The notes under the pieces: model-generated | Told to the model about the DNA's origin: nothing | Seen by the model: the letters and a program-made list of their open reading frames with translations, nothing else | The model's database searches: none | DNA from: Candidatus Bathyarchaeota archaeon | GTDB taxonomy: Archaea; Thermoproteota; Bathyarchaeia; Bathyarchaeales; Bathycorpusculaceae | Assembly (NCBI GenBank): GCA_030589055.1 | Contig: JAUUWK010000071.1 | Coordinates: 1-5,439 of the forward strand | DNA length: 5,439 bases | Direction: 5' to 3' | Program-made: the position numbers and the translations under genes | In this document: piece by piece, positions 1 to 5,436 of the stretch | How the letters are laid out: each line of letters starts with the position of its first letter | How positions within the stretch are numbered: the first letter of the stretch is position 1

Positions 1-1052
1 CTGCATCCTTCGGTTTTTCTGGTTGAAATCTTAAAAGTGTCGATTTTCTTGGCTAATCCTTCCGTTTCCAGCTTGTTAAAGCCTAAAAGTGGACGATGCA
101 CAGGATATCTAATTGCAGCTTCGTTTAGAACTCTTAAATTGTGTAGTGTTTGGCTTGCTTGTTCTCCAATAGCTTCCCCAGTTACTATGCCTTCAGCTTT
201 CTCCATTTCTGCAATTCGTTCAGCAACACGATACATCATACGCTTGCATAGAATACACGTTAGCTTTCTCGGACTTCTCCTAACGAAAGTTTCAAGGTTT
301 TTACCATGCGACACAATGTGAACCTTTCTCGGAAAGCCGATAGACCATTCAAAGAGTTTTCTGGCAACATCTAAGGCATTGGCGGTTGCTGCTTCATCCG
401 TAAAGGGTATACTATCAAAATATACAGGAATAATGGGGCATCCACGTTTCATTACAAGCCAACAAGCCACCGCCGAGTCTATCCCTCCACTTAACAAGCA
501 GACAACTTTAGGCTGGGAACCTAATGGAAAACCACCCACACCTCGCAGGGTTTCCGCAAAGATATAAGCATAATCATCTCTAACCTCAACACCCACAGTG
601 AACTGGGGATTTTTCAAATCCACCCTTAAATTCAGACACTTAAGCCTAGCTAAAATCTGTTTTCCAGCCTCTTCGCAAATGTCTATACTGGAGTATGAAT
701 GTTCTCCAACTCTGTGGCAACGAACTGCAAAACTACTTCCACTATTCAATATGTCTTCTGCCAATTCGACAGCCCTCTGCACAACTTCATTTATATCCGA
801 AACTGCTTCAACGGCTGAAGAAACTGAAGAAACACCGAAAACCCGGGTCAACTTCAAAGCTGTTTCTTGAGCATTTTTTGTTTTTACGTATATTCTGCCA
901 CGTTTGTGTATAATTCTCTCATGAGAGACGCCGTGGTGCTTCAAAACTTTCTTCATGTTCTTTAACAATAATTTTTCATAGGCACGCCTTGTCCATTCAC
1001 CTTTAATACCTATTTCTCCGCCGAATCGAACGATAACCGAATCAAACTTCAC
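1..1052 (-). CDS. thiI: tRNA 4-thiouridine synthetase ThiI (3' end cut by window edge)
   Basis: ThiI transfers sulfur to uridine 8 of tRNA in the cytoplasm, adenylating the uridine with ATP; in many organisms it also supplies sulfur for thiamine thiazole. The 350 visible codons contain an N-terminal ferredoxin-like part (about 1-75), a THUMP RNA-binding domain (about 80-175, ending in GVGGFPLGS) and a PP-loop ATPase domain with SGGIDS at 188-193. Further ThiI signatures follow: CILCKRMMYRVAE (about 266-278) and VTGEAIGEQASQTLHNL (about 289-305). The pair C266/C269 forms a CxxC, the arrangement reported as essential for sulfur transfer in methanogen ThiI. No rhodanese domain is seen, and the final KISTRKTEGC lies near the usual archaeal C-terminus, so perhaps 20-40 residues are missing. 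The start is GTG at 1052: the only in-frame codons between it and the upstream TAA (1101-1103) include no ATG, GTG or TTG. It follows the acetyltransferase by 63 bases and may share its transcript. Confidence 0.95.
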   Translation of the reverse strand, partial: MKFDSVIVRFGGEIGIKGEWTRRAYEKLLLKNMKKVLKHHGVSHERIIHKRGRIYVKTKNAQETALKLTRVFGVSSVSSAVEAVSDINEVVQRAVELAEDILNSGSSFAVRCHRVGEHSYSSIDICEEAGKQILARLKCLNLRVDLKNPQFTVGVEVRDDYAYIFAETLRGVGGFPLGSQPKVVCLLSGGIDSAVACWLVMKRGCPIIPVYFDSIPFTDEAATANALDVARKLFEWSIGFPRKVHIVSHGKNLETFVRRSPRKLTCILCKRMMYRVAERIAEMEKAEGIVTGEAIGEQASQTLHNLRVLNEAAIRYPVHRPLLGFNKLETEGLAKKIDTFKISTRKTEGC

Positions 1053-1066
1053 TTGATCTGACCAAC

Positions 1067-1083
1067 CTACAACAAACTTGTAG
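1067..1083 (-). promoter_or_regulatory. Short inverted repeat in the thiI leader
   Basis: The arms CTACAA and TTGTAG are perfect complements around a 5-base loop. They lie between the acetyltransferase stop and the thiI GTG, ending 14 bases before the start codon. This could be a small mRNA hairpin near the ribosome site or a protein-binding site. At 6 bp it may also be chance. Confidence 0.3.
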
Positions 1084-1098
1084 AAGAGAAAAGAACAG
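1081..1098 (-). terminator. Possible pyrimidine-rich archaeal terminator after the acetyltransferase gene
   Basis: On the minus strand this reads as an almost pure pyrimidine tract (TCTGTTCTTTTCTCTTCT) 18 bases beyond the acetyltransferase stop codon. Archaeal RNA polymerase can terminate at T-rich tracts without a hairpin. The tract is broken by C residues, so it would be weak at best, and thiI could still be read from upstream. Confidence 0.25.
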
Positions 1099-1115
1099 AT
1101 TTAACGGTTTATGTT

Positions 1116-1637
1116 CTAAAGTTCAAAACGAATAAGTGGGAAATCGTCTTTGTCACTTTTTATTATGAAATCATGTTTTAAGTATAGTTCCAGTGGACCT
1201 GACGGGTTGTTTTCCGAGTTTTTTCTCCCGAAGGTTTCAACAGCTTTGAATTTTCTCTTCCTCAGTTCAGCTAAAAAACCTCTAAGCATGGCTGTTCCTA
1301 CTCCTTTTCCACGTGCTTCTGTACTTACAATGAAAAGACATGCAAGAAAGACAGCGTCTTTGCTTGGCGGTCCAGAAGCATACTCTTTTACCTGTGGAAA
1401 AAATCTTGGCGGTGCATATTGAACAAAGCCTATTGGAACACCATCGAAATATGCTATGAAACCGCAGTTTCCAAACTCTCTAGTCGCCTTGTTGAACCAT
1501 TCTAGTTTCTTATGCTCCATTTCTGGCTTCAACGTTTTCTCATCAAATGGATCACTTGTTTGCCAGTAGAGACAACAGTTACAGGGGCTGGGAATGTCCT
1601 TGAAGTTGTCTTTGCCAACTCCTTCCATTCTAAACAC
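1116..1637 (-). CDS. GNAT-family N-acetyltransferase
   Basis: The protein (173 aa with the chosen start) is a single GNAT domain, which transfers an acetyl group from acetyl-CoA to an amine; the substrate cannot be told from sequence. The acetyl-CoA loop is clear at 103-120, with R109-G-K-G-V-G114 following the LACLFIV strand. An N-terminal PCNCCLYWQ (18-26) and a YAPPRFFPQ segment (74-82) are typical of a GNAT subgroup with a Cys-rich xCLYW motif. I chose GTG at 1637 because AGAGG sits 8 bases upstream and a TATA-like box lies about 60 bases upstream, and because similarity to the subgroup begins just after this point. A TTG at 1760 gives a 214-aa version that overlaps the previous stop as TTGA, but its extra 41 residues resemble no GNAT region. 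The stop is TAG, backed by TAA four codons later. Confidence 0.88.
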   Translation of the reverse strand: MFRMEGVGKDNFKDIPSPCNCCLYWQTSDPFDEKTLKPEMEHKKLEWFNKATREFGNCGFIAYFDGVPIGFVQYAPPRFFPQVKEYASGPPSKDAVFLACLFIVSTEARGKGVGTAMLRGFLAELRKRKFKAVETFGRKNSENNPSGPLELYLKHDFIIKSDKDDFPLIRFEL

Positions 1638-1645
1638 TGTTTTTT

Positions 1646-1650
1646 CCTCT
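1646..1650 (-). promoter_or_regulatory. Shine-Dalgarno site deciding the acetyltransferase start
   Basis: The minus strand reads AGAGG, then AAAAAACA, then GTG at 1637. The 8-base spacing is right for a ribosome-binding site, and it favours this GTG over the upstream TTG at 1760, which has no purine-rich site in front of it. Confidence 0.5.
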
Positions 1651-1693
1651 TTGACGCGAGCAACTTTCCAATAATCATCTTGAGAGAAGGGAC

Positions 1694-1700
1694 ATATAAA
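1694..1700 (-). promoter_or_regulatory. TATA-like box for the acetyltransferase gene
   Basis: TTTATAT on the minus strand is close to the archaeal box A consensus. It lies about 60 bases before the GTG at 1637, which would place transcription start near 1670 and give a leader of about 33 bases carrying the AGAGG site. It falls inside the 5' extension of the longer TTG-started frame, which argues that the extension is not coding. Confidence 0.45.
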
Positions 1701-1756
1701 CAGCAAAGAAACTTCTGTCAACTTTTTAGTGTGGATTATACAAGTAGTTTGGGAAT

Positions 1757-2017
1757 TCAAGCTGGAGGTTTTATGCCACGTTTTTCATACGCAAGTCTTT
1801 TCTTAATCAGGTCTTTCACTTCTTCAAGGAATTGTGCATTAGTCTCTAAATTTAAAAATTGGACGCGTAGGTCTTCAAAGCCTTCGGGCATTTCAATTCT
1901 AATGTTGATGAAAGGTTTTCCTATGGCCATTTCAAATTCCCTCTTTTCCTCTTCGTACCTTCTCTCACCTTTTGGCTTTCTAGACTCAAACCATTTCTTG
2001 ATTTTTGCCAATTTCAT
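1757..2017 (-). CDS. Small charged protein of unknown function
   Basis: I do not recognise this 86-residue protein. It is soluble, with no membrane segment or signal peptide. The first 30 residues are very rich in Lys, Arg and Glu (KKWFESRKPKGERRYEEEK) and probably helical. A middle part (about 32-55, GKPFINIRIEMPEGFEDL) suggests a beta strand with a turn, followed by a second amphipathic helix (FLEEVKDLIKKRLAYEKRG) and a PPA end. It starts seven bases after the permease stop, and its AGGTG ribosome site overlaps that TAG, so translation is probably coupled to the permease. A cytoplasmic accessory role for the transporter is possible but only inferred from position. A GTG directly in front of the ATG (2020) would add one residue. 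The reading frame is supported by tight packing and protein-like composition. Confidence 0.72.
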   Translation of the reverse strand: MKLAKIKKWFESRKPKGERRYEEEKREFEMAIGKPFINIRIEMPEGFEDLRVQFLNLETNAQFLEEVKDLIKKRLAYEKRGIKPPA

Positions 2018-2021
2018 CACA

Positions 2022-2026
2022 CACCT
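2022..2026 (-). promoter_or_regulatory. Ribosome-binding site overlapping the permease stop
   Basis: The minus strand reads TAGGTGTGTGATG: the permease stop TAG shares bases with AGGTG, which is followed four bases later by the ATG of the small charged protein. This matches the 3' part of the archaeal AGGAGGTGAT consensus and suggests coupled translation. It also shows TAG working as a normal stop here. Confidence 0.5.
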
Positions 2027-3290
2027 ATATCAATCCAAACCTCACAATAAGGTAAAGACTTGAGAAACTTAACTGAAGTATTGTTGTTATTATACCCACT
2101 TTTGCGAAATCGCTGAAGTGTACAGAGATCCCTTCGCGTTTAAGAGCACCAATAGCCATCATAGGGACAGAGCCGCTGAATGGCGTTGTCGCACCACCAA
2201 GATTTGTTCCAAGAATAAGCGCCGACCAAAGAGTAGGGGACTTCAAACCTAATGAACTAATTATTGGAGTAAATGTCAAGGCAATTGCAAGGTTACTCAC
2301 TACGGTGCTTGCAAGTCCACTAAACCATAGAGTCATAAGAGTTGCGTTAAATGGGCTTCCCCCAGCTATTTGGAAAAGCTGCGTTGATATATCGTTCAAA
2401 ATCTGAGTCTTTTCCAAACCACCAACAATAAACATAAACCCTGCGATGAAAAAAACCGTTTCCCAATCTAGCTCTCTGAGAATTTCCGCTGGATCCAGTT
2501 TGCTGAGAATTAACGCGAGAATAGCACAACCTAGAGCCACGCCTTCTGGGCCCACTCCAAAATTCTCCAACGCCAAGAAAAGGAAAACTAGGAGGACGAG
2601 TATGAATATGGACTTGTAAAAGAGAGTTTTGTCTGTTATGCTTTCCAGAGGTTTATATTCTGGCAACTGCTTTTTCTCTCCAAGTCTAGGCTTAAAGAGT
2701 ATGTAAAGGGCAAGGATTGTTATGGCCCATAACGCTATTTCACATAATGCAAGATAACTGATGAAATCTGTGAAGCTCAAGCTTGCCTCCACGCCAATTA
2801 CCATGTTAGTCACTGATCCTATCAGCGTGCTTGTCCCGCCGAGATTTATCATTATAGTCCCGGACAGGAAATATGGTAGCGGGTCATAGTTTAGAAATTT
2901 AGCTATAGTCACAGTAGCCGCAGCCATAAGTAACATTGCCATTTGGTCGCTGAGAAACATGGAGACAAAGGCTGAAACGATACACATGGAAACGAAGAGT
3001 TTTGCAGGATTTCCACCAGAAAATTTTATAGAGTACAATGCTAGAACACGGAACAAACCACTTCTTTTAGCTACTTCAACCACAATCATTGTACCAATCA
3101 AGAGGACAAGAAGTCTCATATCTACGAAGCTTAAGGCTTCTTCATATGTGAAAACTCCATATTGTATTCCAAACCAAGCAGTAAGCAAACCACCAGTTAA
3201 GGCAGCAATGGACAAGGGAGTGAGTGCCATTGCCGAAATGAGAATTGTTAGAAGGTAAATCAGTATGAAGATTACTACAGTTACATCCAT
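2025..3290 (-). CDS. ArsB/NhaD-type ion permease (ion transporter superfamily)
   Basis: This 421-residue integral membrane protein has about 11-12 hydrophobic segments and the two-repeat layout of the CitMHS/ArsB/NhaD families (arsenite, Na+/H+ or anion transporters). Family signatures are visible in order: FVDMRLLVLLIGTMIVVEVAKRSGLF (55-80, shown here only as a landmark region), SAFVSMFLSD (106-115), the re-entrant hairpin NLGGTSTLIGSVTN (149-162), WETVFFIAGFMFIVGGLEKT (276-295), and the second hairpin NLGGATTPFSGSV (363-375). The ion cannot be assigned. The usual LIGDPPN of NhaD-like proteins reads LIGSVTN, and the usual FLDN reads FLSD, so this is a divergent member. The start is ATG at 3290, one base after the upstream gene's stop (TGAGATG). 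An upstream in-frame start at 3362 would add 24 hydrophilic residues overlapping that gene. The stop is TAG. Confidence 0.88.
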   Translation of the reverse strand: MDVTVVIFILIYLLTILISAMALTPLSIAALTGGLLTAWFGIQYGVFTYEEALSFVDMRLLVLLIGTMIVVEVAKRSGLFRVLALYSIKFSGGNPAKLFVSMCIVSAFVSMFLSDQMAMLLMAAATVTIAKFLNYDPLPYFLSGTIMINLGGTSTLIGSVTNMVIGVEASLSFTDFISYLALCEIALWAITILALYILFKPRLGEKKQLPEYKPLESITDKTLFYKSIFILVLLVFLFLALENFGVGPEGVALGCAILALILSKLDPAEILRELDWETVFFIAGFMFIVGGLEKTQILNDISTQLFQIAGGSPFNATLMTLWFSGLASTVVSNLAIALTFTPIISSLGLKSPTLWSALILGTNLGGATTPFSGSVPMMAIGALKREGISVHFSDFAKVGIITTILQLSFSSLYLIVRFGLI

Positions 3291-3291
3291 C

Positions 3292-3819
3292 TCATTCACT
3301 GCTTTCTGTTTTTTCACCCATTTGGGCGAGGCGATCCGCCAACAATTCGGCTTTTTGCTCAATTATCTTATATAAAATTCGTCCGATATCATAAATTAGT
3401 AAGATGATTAAACCAAGAGCTACGTAAGTAACGGCTACGTTTAGCAAATCTGCATTGACAATAGCCAACATCGGGGAGACAGCAGTAACTACAAGTATGA
3501 TACTTATTATGTAAACGAAGTCTCTTGCAGCTCTCTTCGGAGACCTTTCCTCCTTTATACCAAGTCTTCTAACAACTATGTCCACTAAGATGTCGCCTAA
3601 CACTAAAGCATCGGATAAAGCACGTATCAGGAAAATAGCCATTATTATGACTGTGACAATCAACACTAGAAAACCCAAGTTCACATTAATCCCAGGGACA
3701 GTGATGCTGCCAACTGTTGGAGGAACGACGACACTTATTATCCAAAAAATAAAAACCATTACCAAATTCATTGTGATTCGAGGAAATCTGCGGCGAATCT
3801 CCTCGCTTTTAGCTTTCAT
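3292..3819 (-). CDS. Four-helix membrane protein of unknown function
   Basis: I do not recognise a named family. The chosen start gives 175 residues; numbering here follows that start. A basic, cytoplasmic-looking N-terminus (EEIRRRFPR) precedes four hydrophobic segments at about 16-35, 48-67, 101-121 and 127-145. A charged loop (VVRRLGIKEERSPKRAARD, about 82-100) separates the two helix pairs, and a charged helical tail (YKIIEQKAELLADRLAQMGEKTESSE region) ends the protein. By the positive-inside rule both ends and the middle loop would be cytoplasmic. It is the first gene of the operon and its TGA stop lies one base before the permease ATG, so the two are very probably co-translated, and it could be a partner or regulator of the permease. 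A GTG at 3828 would add three residues; ATG 3819 was preferred because AGTGG lies in front of it. Confidence 0.8.
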   Translation of the reverse strand: MKAKSEEIRRRFPRITMNLVMVFIFWIISVVVPPTVGSITVPGINVNLGFLVLIVTVIIMAIFLIRALSDALVLGDILVDIVVRRLGIKEERSPKRAARDFVYIISIILVVTAVSPMLAIVNADLLNVAVTYVALGLIILLIYDIGRILYKIIEQKAELLADRLAQMGEKTESSE

Positions 3820-3870
3820 GTTAACCACTTCACAACTTTAATTCAAGAATACAAGTTAATGCTCGATAAA

Positions 3871-3879
3871 CTATTAAAA
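3871..3879 (-). promoter_or_regulatory. TATA-like box for the membrane protein/permease operon
   Basis: TTTTAATAG on the minus strand lies 52-60 bases before the ATG at 3819. Initiation would be expected near 3848, leaving a leader of about 30 bases. No better box A is seen in this divergent region, but the match is only moderate. Confidence 0.4.
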
Positions 3880-3954
3880 CCATACCGAAACCGTCAGGCG
3901 CGCGCGTAGATGTGCAAAAAAGTAGGAAAGCCTTGCAAGACCTAAACAAGTTTT

Positions 3955-3977
3955 TCTAAAGAATTTTAACCTTTAGA
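3955..3977 (+). promoter_or_regulatory. Perfect inverted repeat around the likely pyrH promoter
   Basis: TCTAAAG and CTTTAGA are exact complements separated by 9 bases, and the spacer contains TTTTAA, a possible TATA core. If that core is used, transcription would start near 3991-3996, giving a short leader for the ATG at 4009. A repressor bound here would block TFB/TBP. A second possible box, TATAGTA at 3981-3987, would instead give a leaderless transcript beginning at about 4009. The symmetry is seen directly; the operator role is inferred. Confidence 0.42.
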
Positions 3978-4008
3978 CTGTATAGTATGCATGAAGGGAT
4001 GTGAAGTC

Positions 4009-4683
4009 ATGCGGCTTGTGTTGCGAATAGGCGGCTCGGTTATAGCTTCGCCGATTAATCCAGCCTTAATCAGCAAATACACAAACTTATTGAAGGATTT
4101 GAAGGAGCAAGGACATGAAGTGGCTGTTGTTGTTGGAGGAGGCACCCTAGCGAGAGATTTGATCAATGTTGCAAGAGATTTAGGACTTGACGAACGAGCT
4201 CAAGATGAAGTTGCAATTTCCGTTTCAAGAATTTTCGCTCAACTTTTTCTCAAGAAACTTGGAGAATTAGGCTGCAAGACTATCCCATTAACAATCGAGG
4301 ACGCTGCAAAATGTTTACGTAGTGGAAAAATTGCAGTTATGGGCGGCTTAAAGCCAGGCATGACCACCGACACAGTTGCTGCGTTAATTGTTCAACAAGT
4401 AAATGCTGAATTGTTCATCAAAGCGACAGATCAAGAAGGAATCTACAATAAAGACCCTAGAGGGCATACTGACGCTGTTAAACTTGAACATCTAAGTTTC
4501 GAGGATTTATCCCGTGTGTTCGCTGAAGACAAGCATAAGGCTGGAATACACCAGATCCTTGATCCAGAAGCCGTTAAGATTCTTCGAAAGGGGCGCGCTA
4601 AAGTCGTCGTTGTCAGTGGTTTTAAACCTGAAAATGTTTTGGCTGCTGTTAGGGGAGAAAAAGTTGGGACTTCAATCGTGTAA
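4009..4683 (+). CDS. pyrH: UMP kinase (archaeal type)
   Basis: PyrH converts UMP and ATP to UDP and ADP in the cytoplasm, the step leading to UTP and CTP, and acts as a hexamer in this family. The 224 residues match the archaeal UMP kinase branch of the amino acid kinase fold. The N-terminal phosphate-binding loop is RIGGSV (6-11), followed by VVVGGG (40-45) and a UMP-binding region MGGLKPGMTTDTVAA (111-125). The nucleotide-base loop KATDQEGIYNKDPR (138-151) follows, with a C-terminal VVSGFKPENV. The start at 4009 gives the usual MRLVLRIGGS beginning; an in-frame ATG at 3991 would add MKGCEV, which is atypical, and a GGGATGTGA ribosome-like site lies at 3996-4004 in front of 4009. The gene stands alone between a divergent operon and the PadR gene, which has its own promoter. 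No key residue appears to be missing. Confidence 0.95.
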   Translation: MRLVLRIGGSVIASPINPALISKYTNLLKDLKEQGHEVAVVVGGGTLARDLINVARDLGLDERAQDEVAISVSRIFAQLFLKKLGELGCKTIPLTIEDAAKCLRSGKIAVMGGLKPGMTTDTVAALIVQQVNAELFIKATDQEGIYNKDPRGHTDAVKLEHLSFEDLSRVFAEDKHKAGIHQILDPEAVKILRKGRAKVVVVSGFKPENVLAAVRGEKVGTSIV

Positions 4684-4714
4684 TGTATTTTGACGTATGT
4701 TTATGGAGCAAGAG

Positions 4715-4722
4715 CTTTATAT
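4715..4722 (+). promoter_or_regulatory. TATA box of the PadR regulator gene
   Basis: CTTTATAT is a near-ideal archaeal box A, 35 bases before the ATG at 4757. Transcription would begin near 4742-4747, leaving a leader of only about 10-15 bases. It overlaps the first ATATCG unit of the repeat array, so a protein bound there would compete with TBP. It also argues against starting the gene at the upstream in-frame ATG 4697. Confidence 0.6.
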
Positions 4723-4758
4723 CGCGCTTGATATCGAAGTAGATATCGCCGGTGATAT
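4719..4758 (+). repeat. 12-bp-period ATATCG array, likely PadR operator
   Basis: ATATCG begins at 4719, 4731 and 4743, with a fourth degenerate unit (ATATG) at 4755, each exactly 12 bases apart. Because the preceding base is G in units two to four, neighbouring units also form three overlapping inverted repeats, ATATC-N6-GATAT, at 4719-4734, 4731-4746 and 4743-4758. Each spans 16 bp with an ATAT-N8-ATAT layout, the same size and spacing as the ATGT-N8-ACAT operator described for PadR proteins. The array runs from the TATA box to the start codon of a PadR gene, so autoregulation is the natural reading. The repeat is seen directly; binding is inferred. Confidence 0.62.
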
Positions 4759-5332
4759 GATGTTTGAGAGTCCACCACATCCATTTAGACGCTGGATGAG
4801 GCATACGCCAAGCGTTCCACCAGGCTTCCTGAGATTCTTTGTGCTTAAGCTTCTAAAAGAGAAGCCTATGTCTGGATCAGAGATAATGGTGGCAATTTAG
4901 AAGGAAACGGGCGGACGATGGAAACCAAGTCCAGGCTCGGTCTATCCGCTTCTAGCATGGCTCCAAGACAACGGCTACACGAAGGGATTACCAAAGGAAG
5001 AAGATGGAATGAAACGTTACAACCTTACAGATAACGGAGAAAGATTCTTTGAAGAACAAATAGAATTCAAAGAAAGGCTGGAGAAAAAATTAGAGTTTTT
5101 GGCACCACCACCTCCTCCGTTCTTCGGCAAAGTTTGGTTTAACTCTCGTACCGAAAAATTGCTTGAAATTCGAGAGCCTGCCAGACGATTTGTCAGAGCA
5201 CTTTTCAATCTCAAAACAGCATTGGAAGAAAATTTTACGGAGCAAGCCTTAAGAGATGTTGGAGAATTTTTGAACAGCACTGCTGAACAGATTGAGGAAA
5301 TAGGCAAGAAAATTAAAGAGGAAACTAAATGA
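4757..5332 (+). pseudogene. PadR-family transcriptional regulator with in-frame TAG
   Basis: PadR proteins are dimeric winged-helix regulators, usually repressors of their own gene and of neighbouring efflux or stress genes. One frame of 191 codons carries the whole protein: a Pro/Arg-rich N-terminus, GFLRFFVLKLLKEKPMSGSEIMVAI (23-47 region), a TAG at codon 48 (4898-4900), then KETGGRWKPS and PGSVYPLLAWLQDNGY (49-74) with the recognition helix and wing (MKRYNLTDNGERFFEE, 85-100). A charged helix, a P5 stretch (117-121) and a C-terminal helical dimerisation region ending GKKIKEETK complete it. Relatives usually have Glu where the TAG stands, and GAG to TAG is one base change. There is no frameshift, and the frame stays intact to TGA at 5330-5332. 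Terminating at TAG would leave 47 residues without a recognition helix. Reinitiation at ATG 5009 would also lack it. Alternatives are readthrough, pyrrolysine insertion or an assembly error. An ATG at 4760 is an equal start. Confidence 0.82.
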
Positions 5333-5427
5333 CTGATGATATCGCGCGTGCACTTCTTTCATGGAAATGTCTAAGGAAGTGAAAAAGGGGATGATGTGTG
5401 TCGTGACACCGGCTGTTGAAACAAACC

Positions 5428-5436
5428 TTAAAAATA
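5428..5436 (+). promoter_or_regulatory. Possible promoter of a gene beyond the right edge
   Basis: TTAAAAATA, preceded by the purine/A-rich AAACAAACC that could serve as a BRE, resembles an archaeal box A. It lies about 100 bases after the PadR stop. The rest of 5333-5439 holds no convincing coding start. A small inverted repeat, GTGTC-GT-GACAC (5398-5409), lies 18 bases upstream of it and could be a regulator site. Confidence 0.35.

Noticed and set aside
1999..2020. GTGATGA resembling a C/D-box sRNA C box on the minus strand
   Set aside because: No D, D' or C' boxes follow at the needed distances. The motif is simply the start of the small charged protein gene.
1512..2063. Plus-strand 183-codon frame
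   Set aside because: It lies opposite the acetyltransferase and the small charged protein, both of which are better supported. Its composition (Ser/Phe/Leu-rich) is that of an antisense shadow.
4697..4756. Longer PadR start at ATG 4697
   Set aside because: It would place the TATA box and the 12-bp repeat array inside the coding region. The added residues are not like PadR N-termini.
5329..5382. Tiny 17-codon frame starting ATGA over the PadR stop
   Set aside because: The overlap looks like coupling, but the product is only 17 residues with no recognisable feature, so chance is more likely.
5333..5400. CTGATGA and GATGATG as possible C/D-box sRNA motifs
   Set aside because: No CTGA D boxes are present in between or after them, so a guide RNA cannot be supported.
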